64,000 nucleotides of DNA from Aldehydirespirator sp965205155 (lineage in GTDB: Bacteria; Actinomycetota; Acidimicrobiia; Acidimicrobiales; Aldehydirespiratoraceae): contig OZ242033.1 in assembly GCA_965205155.1 (NCBI GenBank), forward strand, positions 186,001-250,000. The letters are read 5' to 3'. Of the stretch, positions 16,444 through 24,272 are shown piece after piece (within the stretch, counting starts at the first letter, position 1; the number at the start of each line of letters is the position of its first letter). Under the pieces are notes generated by a model. It saw only the letters and a program-made list of their open reading frames with translations, made no database searches and was not told where the DNA came from. The translations under genes and the position numbers were made by a program.

Positions 16444-16550
16444 GGGGTGCTCCTCGGTAAGGACGGACAGCGGGGAAGGAGGTCGTCGTTCCGATTCTCT
16501 CAGAGGCGAGTCGACGATGCGAACGCGGGCGAGCGCCGAACGGATCTGGG

Positions 16551-17354
16551 TCAGGTCTCGGCGACGCGGGCCGACTCGTGCCAGTGCCTCAGCACACGAT
16601 TCCCCGTCCATGAGACGAGCAGGAAGAAGGTGATGCCCAGCGCGGACGAGACCGCGATGGCGGCGAACACGAAGTCGGTCTTCAACTGGGTGCTGCCGAA
16701 CGTGACCCAGTAGCCGAGCCCGGCCTCGTCGCCGCCGCGGCCGACCACGATCTCGCCCACGATCGCTCCGATGACGGCCAGGCCGGCCGAGATCCGCAGA
16801 CCGGTGAACAGGTACGGGAGCGAGCTGGGGATGCGGATCTTCGAGAAGGTGAACCATGAGTTCTGCCGGCGGCCGCGGAGCCGGATCAGGTCGACCAGGG
16901 CGGCGTCGGCCGAGCGCAGCCCGGCGAGGCTGTTGGCCAGGATCGGGAACAGGGTGATGGTGAAGGCCACCAGCATCACCGACTGGCGCCCGGGTCCCCA
17001 CCACAGGACGTACAGCGGGGCAACGGCCACAGCCGGGACGGTCTGCAGCAGCACCGCCCAGGGGAAGAAAGCCCGCTCGAGCATGCGACTCAGGCTGAGG
17101 AACAGGGCCGCGCCCACACCCACCGCGGTGGCGAACAAGAATCCGACGACCGACGCGTACAGCGTGTTCTTGAACCCGATCCACAGGCGGTCGAAGTCGG
17201 TGACGGTCGTGTCCAGGACCCGGCCCGGCGACGGAAAGACGAAGGGCTTCGGATCCAGGATCCGCACCGCCGCCCACCACACGAAGAGGAAGACGGCCAG
17301 CACGATCAACTGCGGCGCCACGCTGGTGACGACGGATCGCAGCCGCGCCCTCAT
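16551..17354 (-). CDS. NitT/TauT-type ABC transporter permease
   Basis: A 267-residue permease starting with ATG 17354, which overlaps the ATPase stop (ATGA). About six membrane segments are visible (LIVLAVFLFVWWAAV first). The cytoplasmic loop ANSLAGLRSADAALVDLIRL fits the EAA motif of the SsuC/ThiX/RibX family. An in-frame extension upstream of 17354 reads arginine-rich out-of-frame sequence and is not coding. Related systems import sulfonates, pyrimidine precursors or riboflavin; the substrate here is unknown. Confidence 0.88.
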   Translation of the reverse strand: MRARLRSVVTSVAPQLIVLAVFLFVWWAAVRILDPKPFVFPSPGRVLDTTVTDFDRLWIGFKNTLYASVVGFLFATAVGVGAALFLSLSRMLERAFFPWAVLLQTVPAVAVAPLYVLWWGPGRQSVMLVAFTITLFPILANSLAGLRSADAALVDLIRLRGRRQNSWFTFSKIRIPSSLPYLFTGLRISAGLAVIGAIVGEIVVGRGGDEAGLGYWVTFGSTQLKTDFVFAAIAVSSALGITFFLLVSWTGNRVLRHWHESARVAET

Positions 17355-18331
17355 TCGTGTGCCCCCATGGTCTCGTGCCCCTCGGCGACCTCGTGGGCGG
17401 CCATGATCTCGCTGACATCGCGGGCCACCGCCGCGAACTCGGCGCTGGTCCTGAGCTCGGCGCGGCGATCGTCGCCGAAGGGCACCTCGACGATGCCGAC
17501 GATCCGGCCCGGCGCGGGACTCATCACCGCCACCCGGTCGGCGAGGAAGACGGCTTCGCCGATGGAGTGGGTCACGAACACCCCGGTCACGCCCCGATCC
17601 CGCTGGAGCCGGATCAGGTCGTTGTTCAGGCGATTGCGGGTGATCTCGTCGAGCGCGGCGAAAGGCTCGTCGAACAGCATCAACTGGGGGTCGGTGGCCA
17701 GGGTCCGGGCCAGGCTGACCCGCATCTTCATGCCGCCGCTCAGCTCGGCCGGGTAGCTGCCCTCGAAGTCGGTCAGCCCGACGAGCCGGACGGCGGCCCG
17801 GGCCCGGTCGCGGCGCTCCTGCTTGCGGACCCCGTCGACCTCGAGGAACAGCTCGACGTTGCGGATGGTGGTCCGCCACGGCAACAGGTGCGCGTCCTGG
17901 AACACGTAGCCGGTCTCCGGACGGTCGCCGCCGAAGTCCACCACGCCGTCCGTCGGGGTCAACAGGCCGGCGATGATCTTGAGGAGCGTGGACTTGCCGC
18001 ATCCGGACGGGCCGACGACGGCCACCATCTCCCCCGCCCCGATGGTGAGATCAACCTCGGTCAGCGCCAGGAACCCGGTCCGGAAGCGCCGGCTCACGCC
18101 GTCGATGGCGACCGTCACGCCGGCTTGAGACGGGTCCACGGGCGCGGAGTGCACGGGCGCGGAGTGCTCGCCCGCCTCGGACCCCTGCTCGTTCGCTCGG
18201 CCCACTACCCGGAGAACGGGCGCGGATAGATCGAGACCGGTCGCTTGGCAGCGTTGTGTCTCCCGCTCTTGTTCGCTGCGCTCACGGGCCGCTCGGGCCA
18301 CGGCCTCGCTAGGCGCCTCACGCAATTCCAC
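17351..18331 (-). CDS. NitT/TauT-type ABC transporter ATPase
   Basis: The ATPase domain runs from VTVAIDGVSRRF with Walker A GPSGCGKSTLL, Q-loop VFQDAHLLPW, signature LSGGMKMRVSLAR and Walker B LMLFDEPFAALD. The frame is open to 18331, but the first about 70 residues are odd. They include VARAARERSEQERET, which is translation of a dispersed intergenic repeat, and a short repeat HSAPVHSAPV. A GTG at 18118 directly before the conserved domain is a likely true start (255 residues). The C-terminus is also repetitive (AAHEVAEGHETMGAHE). Confidence 0.88.
   Translation of the reverse strand: MELREAPSEAVARAARERSEQERETQRCQATGLDLSAPVLRVVGRANEQGSEAGEHSAPVHSAPVDPSQAGVTVAIDGVSRRFRTGFLALTEVDLTIGAGEMVAVVGPSGCGKSTLLKIIAGLLTPTDGVVDFGGDRPETGYVFQDAHLLPWRTTIRNVELFLEVDGVRKQERRDRARAAVRLVGLTDFEGSYPAELSGGMKMRVSLARTLATDPQLMLFDEPFAALDEITRNRLNNDLIRLQRDRGVTGVFVTHSIGEAVFLADRVAVMSPAPGRIVGIVEVPFGDDRRAELRTSAEFAAVARDVSEIMAAHEVAEGHETMGAHE
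18256..18309 (-). repeat. 54-bp dispersed repeat, copy A
   Basis: On the minus strand this copy matches 40365-40418 with a single mismatch over 54 bases, and more loosely 63173-63227. The core reads GTGAGCGCAGCGAAC. This copy lies between the Rieske gene and the ATPase domain and keeps the ATPase frame open. Confidence 0.85.
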
Positions 18332-18358
18332 ATGGGTCGCTCCCTGTCCGCTCGGCCT

Positions 18359-19411
18359 CTAGCCGCCCCAGCGGCCTCCCGCCCAAGTGGCATCGGGACG
18401 CAGCGGCCCGCTCTCGGCGGCCAGATCGGCCAGGATCCTGCGGTACTCCAAGGTCATGCGGTCGCCCTTGGTATGGACCTCGGTGGTGATCTCGGCCGGG
18501 AAGTCCGAGGGCATCCGCTCCAGCAGGGCCCGGTCCTCGCACTGCACGGTGCGGTCGACGCCGATGATGCCCTGGGCCTTCTCGTCGTCGGGGCGGTCGT
18601 TGCGGGCCACGAACTGGCAGAACAGCGTGCGGTGGTCGTCCACGGGAGCGCAGGTCTTGTACAGCACGTGGCGCAGGTCGTTGGGGTACTCCAGCACGCC
18701 CCGGAACACCATGGGCTGCACCAGCTCGGCGTGGGTGGTGCGGGTGATGAAATCGTCGGTTATGCCGGTGTTGCGCTTCTGCTGCTCGGTGACCCTCGAC
18801 TGGTAGGAGATGGTGAAGCTGAGGTTCCAGCCGTCACGCTCCAGGTCGTAGTCGGACATCTGGGGCGCGCCGGCGTCGCCGATGCTGCCCCGGTGCACGA
18901 ACGACAGGTGGCTCACGTCGAGGGCGTTGTCCACCACCCGGGGGGCGGCCGCGTCCCAGACCTCCATCATCTCGTGGATCAGCACGTAGTCGGGATCGTT
19001 CAACTCGGGCAGGTCCGGGATCGGGGCCCGGGGCTCCTCCGCTATGCAGATCCACACCATCTCGTAGCGCTCGTCGGCGTGAACCGGCTGCAGGCGGGCC
19101 CGCCGGGGGATCGGCGTGGACGGGTCGTTCTGGGGGATGCACACGCAGCGGCCGGAGGCGTCGTACTGCCAGCCGTGGTAGCCGCACACCAGACGATCGC
19201 CGGTCAACCAGCCCTGCGACAGCCGGGCACCCCGGTGGGGGCACAGGTCGAAGGCGGCGTGCACCGTGCCGTCGGCGGTGCGCCACACCACATACTCCTC
19301 GCCGAAGAGCACCGCCTGATGGGGCTTGTCGGTCAGCTCGGCCGAGTACACGACCGGGTACCAGAACTCCCTCAGAGCAGGAATCTCACTGACGAGCATC
19401 TCTGCCTCCAC
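18359..19411 (-). CDS. Rieske non-heme iron oxygenase, alpha-subunit-like
   Basis: A 350-residue ring-hydroxylating or O/N-demethylating oxygenase. The Rieske cluster ligands are CPHRGARLSQGW and CGYHGWQYD near residues 57-85. The mononuclear iron site is VDNALDVSHLSFVH near residue 165 (Asp and two His). The length matches single-component alpha subunits that need a separate reductase; none is adjacent. It sits at the head of the leftward transport cluster, about 28 bp before the ATPase frame, suggesting oxidation or demethylation of the imported compound. The start may be ATG 19411 or the ATG four codons later. Confidence 0.88.
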   Translation of the reverse strand: MEAEMLVSEIPALREFWYPVVYSAELTDKPHQAVLFGEEYVVWRTADGTVHAAFDLCPHRGARLSQGWLTGDRLVCGYHGWQYDASGRCVCIPQNDPSTPIPRRARLQPVHADERYEMVWICIAEEPRAPIPDLPELNDPDYVLIHEMMEVWDAAAPRVVDNALDVSHLSFVHRGSIGDAGAPQMSDYDLERDGWNLSFTISYQSRVTEQQKRNTGITDDFITRTTHAELVQPMVFRGVLEYPNDLRHVLYKTCAPVDDHRTLFCQFVARNDRPDDEKAQGIIGVDRTVQCEDRALLERMPSDFPAEITTEVHTKGDRMTLEYRRILADLAAESGPLRPDATWAGGRWGG

Positions 19412-19493
19412 CGGTCGTCCTACAACAACATGCTAATGACCTTGGCAACCTTGCGAGACCTCGGGGATCGACGCAAGGGGTAGCGTCTGCCGC

Positions 19494-20609
19494 GTGAGCG
19501 AAGGGGGCCCGTGCGAGTGGCGGTGCGGGGAGTATGTGATCTCCGACGACCCGGCGCGGTTCGACGCCGACGCGCTGCACGACTTCCTGGAGGTCGAGGG
19601 GTACTGGGCGACCGGGCGGACCCGGGAGCAGACCGCGGAGGGCGCGGCCAACAGCGCGGTGCTCGGCGTGTACGCACCGGATGGGTCGATGGTGGGCGGA
19701 GCCCGGGTCGTGACCGACCGGGCCACCTTCGGCTGGCTCACCGACGTGTATGTACTGGCCGAGCACCGGGGCCTGGGGCTGGGCCGGGCGGTGGTGGCCG
19801 CGGCCTGCGAGCACCCGGCGGTGGCCGGGATCAAGCGGCTACTGCTGAAGACCGGCGATGCGCAGGAGCTGTACCGGCCGTTCGGGTTCACCGAGCCGCC
19901 CTCGCCGGAGGGCTGGATGGAGCTTCGCCCCGTGCCGGGCGGGACCGAAGTGGCCGACGCCGCCGCCGGGCGGGACGACGGCGGAGACGGGACGCCCGCC
20001 CTCACCTACGATCCGGTCGCGGGGCCGCGGCCCTATACGGCGTGGCAGGGCAGAGGGCTTCCCGACCCCCGCACCGCCCCTGTGTCCCAGATCGCGACCC
20101 ACCTGCTGGACATCGTGACCGTCGAGGGGCCGGTGACTGCTGACCGGGCCTACCGGCTCTACATCCGGGGAGCGGGGTCGTCGAAGGTCACCCAGCGGGC
20201 CCGGGCCCCGATGGAGCAGGCCCTGGGCCGGCTGAGGCTGCGGGGCCAGGTCGACATCGACGAATTCGACAACGCAGGCGAGCCCCAGCAGGTGCTGCGC
20301 CTGTCCGGGACCCTGGCGGTGGCGGTGCGCGAGCTTGGTGAGCGCTCGCTGTACGAGGTGCCCCTCAACGAGATCGCCGAACTGATGGGGCACAAGCGGC
20401 GGGAGCTGCTGGGCCGCGCCGGTGCCGGCGATCAGCCCGCCCACGCAGTGGCCGGCGTGATCCAGCAGGCCGCAATTCGGCGGGCCAGCCCCGAGCGGGT
20501 CAAGCGGGCCGTGCTGGACACCTACGGGCTGATCCGCATGACCCAGGCCGCCGAGCAGTACCTGGACGCCGCCTTGGCTCTGCTCGACCGGGACCCCAGC
20601 CGAGATTGA
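19494..20609 (+). CDS. GNAT acetyltransferase fused to a helical/winged DUF3320-like domain
   Basis: A 371-residue protein. Residues 1-150 are a GNAT fold with the acetyl-CoA site VYVLAEHRGLGLGRAVV. Residues about 200-300 (LLDIVTVEGPVTADRAYRLY) resemble the short winged/helical domain that closes some DUF3320-containing helicases; the resemblance is weak. The C-terminus is helical. The GTG start is divergent from the Rieske gene. No partner gene is evident. The acetyl acceptor is unknown and could be a small molecule or a protein. Confidence 0.7.
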   Translation: MSEGGPCEWRCGEYVISDDPARFDADALHDFLEVEGYWATGRTREQTAEGAANSAVLGVYAPDGSMVGGARVVTDRATFGWLTDVYVLAEHRGLGLGRAVVAAACEHPAVAGIKRLLLKTGDAQELYRPFGFTEPPSPEGWMELRPVPGGTEVADAAAGRDDGGDGTPALTYDPVAGPRPYTAWQGRGLPDPRTAPVSQIATHLLDIVTVEGPVTADRAYRLYIRGAGSSKVTQRARAPMEQALGRLRLRGQVDIDEFDNAGEPQQVLRLSGTLAVAVRELGERSLYEVPLNEIAELMGHKRRELLGRAGAGDQPAHAVAGVIQQAAIRRASPERVKRAVLDTYGLIRMTQAAEQYLDAALALLDRDPSRD

Positions 20610-20689
20610 TGCCGAGATTGAAGATATAGGGGCCGAATCCGCATCAATTTCGGGATTTGGCTTGCTGGAGGAGGGACCAGACCCTGGGC

Positions 20690-21140
20690 GGGCGTGGCCG
20701 ACGTCGCCCACGGTGACCAGATGCTCGACGGTCACCTCGCCGGTGGCGGCGTCCACCGACACCTCCACCCCGACCGCGCCGATCTCCCAGAAACGGGGGC
20801 AGGATCGCAGTGGTGCCGTCGCGGCGGATCACACCCACGCCCACCACCTCGCCCCCGTCGGCGCCGAACCACTGCCGGATCACCTCCGAAGGCGTCAGGG
20901 CCGACACGCCGTGCGGCTCAGAGCCAGAGTCGCTCCCGCCGGCCGACGCCACCGGTACGTGGATCAGGCCGTCGCGGACCTCGACCTGCTCGACGGAGAT
21001 GCCGGCCGACTCGGCGGCCCGTCCCCGCAGGTTGTCCCACAGGTCGTCGCAGGCGGCCTGGACGGCCAGGCCGACGATGGTGGTGGTGCGGCTGGCGCCG
21101 GTGGTCCACTCGAACGGCGTGGCGCCGGCGTCGCTCGCAA
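20690..21140 (-). pseudogene. Xanthine-dehydrogenase-family large subunit fragment, frameshifted
   Basis: Read on the minus strand, 21140 to about 20795 gives ATPFEWTTGASRTTTIVGLA and a long stretch typical of molybdenum hydroxylase large subunits, up to GTTAILPPF. A one-base shift then continues as EIGAVGVEVSVDAATGEVTV and VTVGDVGHA, also typical. Both ends are missing. It is therefore a decayed internal piece of an XdhA/CoxL-like gene. The CoxG-like gene 1.5 kb away may be a surviving companion. Confidence 0.75.
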
Positions 21141-21144
21141 CTCA

Positions 21145-21282
21145 ATTCCCAGAACGCGTAATAATCTATTCCCAGAACGTGCTACAACCTTTTCTCAAAA
21201 CGCGTTACAATCTATTCCCAGAACGCGTTATGACGAATTCCCAGAACGCGTTGCAACCCATTCCCAGAATGCGTCTCTTCGA
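21145..21282 (+). repeat. Six 23-bp direct repeats (iterons)
   Basis: Units begin exactly at 21145, 21168, 21191, 21214, 21237 and 21260. The shared part is ATTCCCAGAACGCGTT followed by a variable AT-rich tail. The array ends 18 bp before the frame of the AAA/DUF4143 gene, so it occupies its promoter region. Confidence 0.95.
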
Positions 21283-21299
21283 TCTCCGGGAGCCAAGGT

Positions 21300-22592
21300 T
21301 TGGATCCTGACAACAACTCGCCGCAGTCGCTCACAATGCCGGGGTACCTTCCACGCATCGTCGGCCGCAACGTCGACGCTGCCCTTCAGCGACGGGGGGC
21401 TGTCCTGATCGAGGGCTGCCGGGGGTGCGGCAAGACCTGGACGGCGCGGCGCTTCGCCCGCAGCGAGGCCCGCCTCGACGACGAGAGGATGCTGCTGCTG
21501 GCCGCGTCTGATCCCGACGCCGTTCTCAGAGGACCCACGCCCCGGCTGCTGGACGAGTGGCAGAACGCTCCCGGACTGTGGAACCGGGTGCGCCGGGAAT
21601 GCGACGACCGGGCCAGACCGGGACAGTTCATCCTCACCGGCTCGGCATCCCCCCACGACGACATCACCCGCCACACCGGCGCGGGTCGCATCAGCCGGGT
21701 GTTGATGCGGCCCATGTCGCTCAACGAGATGGGCCGCTCCTCCGGCGCCGTGTCGCTGCGCCGCCTGTTCGAGGGCGGGGCCGTGTCCGCCCTGCCCCGT
21801 TCCGACGTCGGGCTGCGGGACCTGGCGACGCTGATCTGCGTCGGCGGTTGGCCCGCCAGCCTGAACTTGGACGCGGCCAAGGGCCGCCTCGCCGTCGGCG
21901 ACTACCTGAGCGAGCTCGCCCGGGCCGACATCCCCGCCGCGAGCGGCGTCCAGCACCGGCCGGGCTCAGTGCGGCGCCTGCTCCGCTCCATCGCCCGTCA
22001 TGTGGCCACGGAGGCGAAGGCGACGACCCTGGCCGCCGACGCGGGCGGCGACGGCCGGCTCAGCCGCAGCACCGTCGCGGCCTACCTGGACGCGCTGGAG
22101 CGCGTCTTCGTGGTGGAGGACCAGCCCGCCTGGTCGGCGCGCCTGCGGTCGCGGGCGACCCTGAGAAGGGCTCCCAAGCGCCACTTCGTCGACCCGTCGC
22201 TGGCCGCCTTCATGCTGCGGGCCTCCCCCGAGCGGCTGATGGCCGACCACGAGACACTCGGACTGCTGTTCGAGTCGCTGGTCGTGCGCGACCTGCGCAT
22301 CTACAGCCAACCGGACCGCGGCGAGGTCTTCCACTACCGCGATGACACCGGCTTGGAGGCCGACGCGATAGTCGAACGCGACGACGGCGCCTGGATGGCT
22401 GTCGAGATCAAGCTCAGCCCCGCGGCCGGAGTCGTGGACAAGGCCGCGAGGTCACTCCTGCGGCTGCGCAACAAGATGGCGCGCCCGCAGTTGGAGGACA
22501 TGGCCGCCCTGATGGTGGTCACCTCCACCGGCCCCGCCTACCGCCGCCCAGACGGAGTCCAAGTCGCGCCCATCACCGCCCTCGGACCCTAG
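21300..22592 (+). CDS. AAA ATPase with DUF4143 domain
   Basis: A 430-residue protein. Walker A EGCRGCGKT is near residue 40 and a Walker-B-like LLDEWQ near residue 85. The DUF4143 domain is in the C-terminal half (YLDALERVFVVEDQPAWS). A final PD-(D/E)xK-like core includes LEADAIV and AVEIKL. Such ATPases are common, often stand alone, and have no settled role; some are thought to belong to toxin-antitoxin or defence functions. TTG 21300 follows a GGGAG; ATG 21336 (MPGYLPRIV) matches the usual N-terminus and is an equal alternative. The six iterons upstream suggest tight control. Confidence 0.85.
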   Translation: MDPDNNSPQSLTMPGYLPRIVGRNVDAALQRRGAVLIEGCRGCGKTWTARRFARSEARLDDERMLLLAASDPDAVLRGPTPRLLDEWQNAPGLWNRVRRECDDRARPGQFILTGSASPHDDITRHTGAGRISRVLMRPMSLNEMGRSSGAVSLRRLFEGGAVSALPRSDVGLRDLATLICVGGWPASLNLDAAKGRLAVGDYLSELARADIPAASGVQHRPGSVRRLLRSIARHVATEAKATTLAADAGGDGRLSRSTVAAYLDALERVFVVEDQPAWSARLRSRATLRRAPKRHFVDPSLAAFMLRASPERLMADHETLGLLFESLVVRDLRIYSQPDRGEVFHYRDDTGLEADAIVERDDGAWMAVEIKLSPAAGVVDKAARSLLRLRNKMARPQLEDMAALMVVTSTGPAYRRPDGVQVAPITALGP

Positions 22593-22657
22593 AGCGAGCG
22601 AAGATAGGTGAGAGCCGGCCGCGACGCTCCTTCCAGCGAGAGGGTTGGGAGGGAGGG

Positions 22658-23140
22658 TCAGCCAGCTGCTGCCGACAGGGCGGTGGCGGCGTTGGTGCAG
22701 AAGGTGTCTATGAGCTTGGTGGCCTTGGAGCGGATGACGCCGGCGCCGAGGGTGGCGACCCGGCCGGTTATCTCGTAGGAGCCTCTGAGGCGGACCCGGG
22801 TCTGGCCGGGGCCAGCATCGGACAGCCGGGCCGCGGCGTCGATCATGATGCGGGAGCGGATCTGGCGGTCCTCGCCGCGGGCCCGGATCGACACCTCCTC
22901 GCCGTCATGCACGCCAGACACTTCGATGTGCAGATCGGCTCGCAGGGAGAACGGGCCGACCTTGTCCTCGAAGGCGGCCTGGAAACTGGACCCGTCGATC
23001 CCGGAGCCTCCCGACGACACCTCGGTCACCGAGTGCATGATCGGCAGCCACGACGCCACCGCCTGCACGTCGAGCAGCCGAGGCCAAACGTCGCCGCGGA
23101 CCGCCTCAACCACGAACTCCCGGTCAACTGCTTCCTTCAC
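22658..23140 (-). CDS. CoxG/SRPBCC-family protein
   Basis: A 160-residue START-like domain protein of the carbon-monoxide-dehydrogenase subunit G group. Typical parts are an N-terminal FVVEAVRGDVWPRLLDVQAV, SFQAAFEDKVGPFSLRADL in the middle, and the closing helix from GAGVIRSKATKLIDTF. CoxG anchors or matures molybdenum hydroxylases. Its natural partner here may have been the decayed hydroxylase at 20690-21140. It could also be a free lipid- or ligand-binding SRPBCC protein. Confidence 0.8.
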   Translation of the reverse strand: MKEAVDREFVVEAVRGDVWPRLLDVQAVASWLPIMHSVTEVSSGGSGIDGSSFQAAFEDKVGPFSLRADLHIEVSGVHDGEEVSIRARGEDRQIRSRIMIDAAARLSDAGPGQTRVRLRGSYEITGRVATLGAGVIRSKATKLIDTFCTNAATALSAAAG

Positions 23141-23178
23141 ATCAAGCCCTCGCCGGCCGGAGCCTAGGGCAAGGGGTT

Positions 23179-23838
23179 TCAGCTGGGCGGCTCGTCGTCG
23201 GGCTCCAGGGCGCCCGCGGCCGGAACCAGCAATCTGTGTTCGAGCGCAGCATCGACCACCGCAGTGGCGTTCAGATGAGCGATCAGGGCGGTGAGCTTCC
23301 GCTCGAGCTCAGCGATCTGGGCTGTCAGCCTCGCGTCGAGCTCAGCGATCTGGGCTGTCAGCCTCGCGTCGAGCTCAGCGATCTGGGCTGTCAGCCTCGC
23401 GTCGAGCTCAGCGATCTGGGCTGTCAGCCTCGCGTCGAGCTCAGCGATCTGGGCTGTCAGCCTCGCGTCGAGCTCAGCGATCTGGGCTGTCAGCCTCGCG
23501 TCGAGCTCGGTGATCCGCGCGCCCTGCTCGGCGAAGCCGGCGTCCACCTTTGCTTCCAGGCGGTCCATCCTGGCCTCCAGGCGGTCGAAGCGGTCGTTGA
23601 AGCCGTTGAGAGCGAACAAGAGCAGCGCCACTACCACGGTGCCAAGAAGCGTGAACAAGGCCAGCGCGAGCCCGACGCCGAGGCTCGCCAGTGGGTTCTC
23701 GGCGATCTGGTCTCGCAACCGGGGCCTTGCCGGCCGCTCCGCGACGGCGTGATCGACGGTCTGAGCTTGCGATGTGACCGGATCGGGGGTGTGAGTCATC
23801 GGCGGTTCGGCCCGGTGGGCGGGGGCTACTGATGTCAT
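23179..23838 (-). CDS. Single-pass membrane protein with 11-residue coiled-coil repeats
   Basis: About 219 residues from ATG 23838, chosen for the preceding AGGAGA. A Pro-rich cytoplasmic head comes first, then one strong membrane helix (SLGVGLALALFTLLGTVVVA), then a long helix. The helix begins FDRLEARMDRLEAKVDAGF and continues as about seven copies of the hendecad ELDARLTAQIA, ending in an acidic tail. A parallel coiled-coil stalk is likely. Family assignment is not possible. Copy number of the repeat probably varies between strains because the DNA units are identical. Confidence 0.75.
   Translation of the reverse strand: MTSVAPAHRAEPPMTHTPDPVTSQAQTVDHAVAERPARPRLRDQIAENPLASLGVGLALALFTLLGTVVVALLLFALNGFNDRFDRLEARMDRLEAKVDAGFAEQGARITELDARLTAQIAELDARLTAQIAELDARLTAQIAELDARLTAQIAELDARLTAQIAELDARLTAQIAELERKLTALIAHLNATAVVDAALEHRLLVPAAGALEPDDEPPS
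23305..23502 (-). repeat. Six identical 33-bp tandem repeats
   Basis: Units start at 23305, 23338, 23371, 23404, 23437 and 23470; a seventh at 23503 diverges. Each encodes eleven residues of the coiled-coil protein. DNA-level identity, including third codon positions, points to recent expansion. Confidence 0.95.
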
Positions 23839-23940
23839 GGGGCTTCTCCTAGGGCCCAGCGGCACGAATGCAGGTGCATGTCGTACCCAAACGAAGAATA
23901 CTGGCGCACCGCTGGATGGCCCGGTGGCGAAGCTAGTAGA

Positions 23941-24117
23941 TCAGAATAGCCTCAGATTCATTGTAGTGCAACCGGGCTTATCCCGGTCGTCCTTGAGCCC
24001 GAGCCAGCCCGGTCCCTGGACGATGGCCGGGACCGGATCGGTGACTCCAGCCGGCGAGCGCAGCAGGCCCTTGAGCTCGACGCCCTCACTGAAGAAGGCA
24101 ACCTCGGTTTCGTGCAC
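23941..24117 (-). pseudogene. Hydrolase N-terminal stub
   Basis: A 58-residue frame with a GTG start at 24117: ETEVAFFSEGVELKGLL and VPAIVQGPGWLGLKD. This resembles the first strands of alpha/beta hydrolases of the dienelactone-hydrolase/acyl-peptidase type, up to the oxyanion region. The nucleophile elbow and all later parts are missing, and the frame ends in unrelated residues. A truncated gene left by a deletion is the likeliest reading. Confidence 0.5.
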
Positions 24118-24172
24118 GGCCGTTTTCCCTCTGCCGAGCCCGCCCGATTTGAGCCCGATCAGTAGGCTCACT

Positions 24173-24184
24173 ATTGTATACAAT
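24173..24184. promoter_or_regulatory. ATTGTATACAAT palindrome
   Basis: A perfect 12-bp palindrome between the divergent hydrolase stub and the diiron-protein gene. It contains the GTATAC core that recurs before other catabolic genes in the window. It may be a regulator site, a -10 element (TATACA) or both. Confidence 0.55.
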
Positions 24185-24187
24185 GGC

Positions 24188-24221
24188 GGGCGCCGGGGAT
24201 TCCGACCTCTCCCCGGCGCCC
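24188..24221 (+). promoter_or_regulatory. Leader hairpin upstream of the diiron-protein operon
   Basis: GGGCGCCGGGG (24188-24198) and CCCCGGCGCCC (24211-24221) form an 11-bp GC stem with a 12-base loop, followed by CTTCCATTT. It starts about 6 bases after the GTATAC box and ends 51 bases before the ATG. The loop-side GGATTCC (24197-24203) can also pair with GGAATCC (24246-24252), giving two exclusive folds. An attenuator is possible. Confidence 0.5.
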
Positions 24222-24272
24222 CTTCCATTTCAGGCCCCGAACCGAGGAATCCGACACCGTAGGAGCAGGCAC

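Noticed and set aside
16444..17418. N-terminal extension of the fused binding protein
   Set aside because: It runs over the permease in another frame; the lipoprotein signal at 16443 defines the start.
17355..18002. N-terminal extension of the NitT/TauT permease frame
   Set aside because: The extension is out of frame over the ATPase gene and reads as Arg/Pro-rich sequence; the ATGA overlap at 17351-17354 gives a natural start.
21145..21282. CRISPR array
   Set aside because: Units are directly adjacent with no unique spacers and no cas genes nearby.
23236..23832. Plus-strand frames across the 33-bp repeats
   Set aside because: A repeat length divisible by 3 keeps several frames open; only the minus-strand frame has a ribosome site, membrane helix and coiled-coil pattern.
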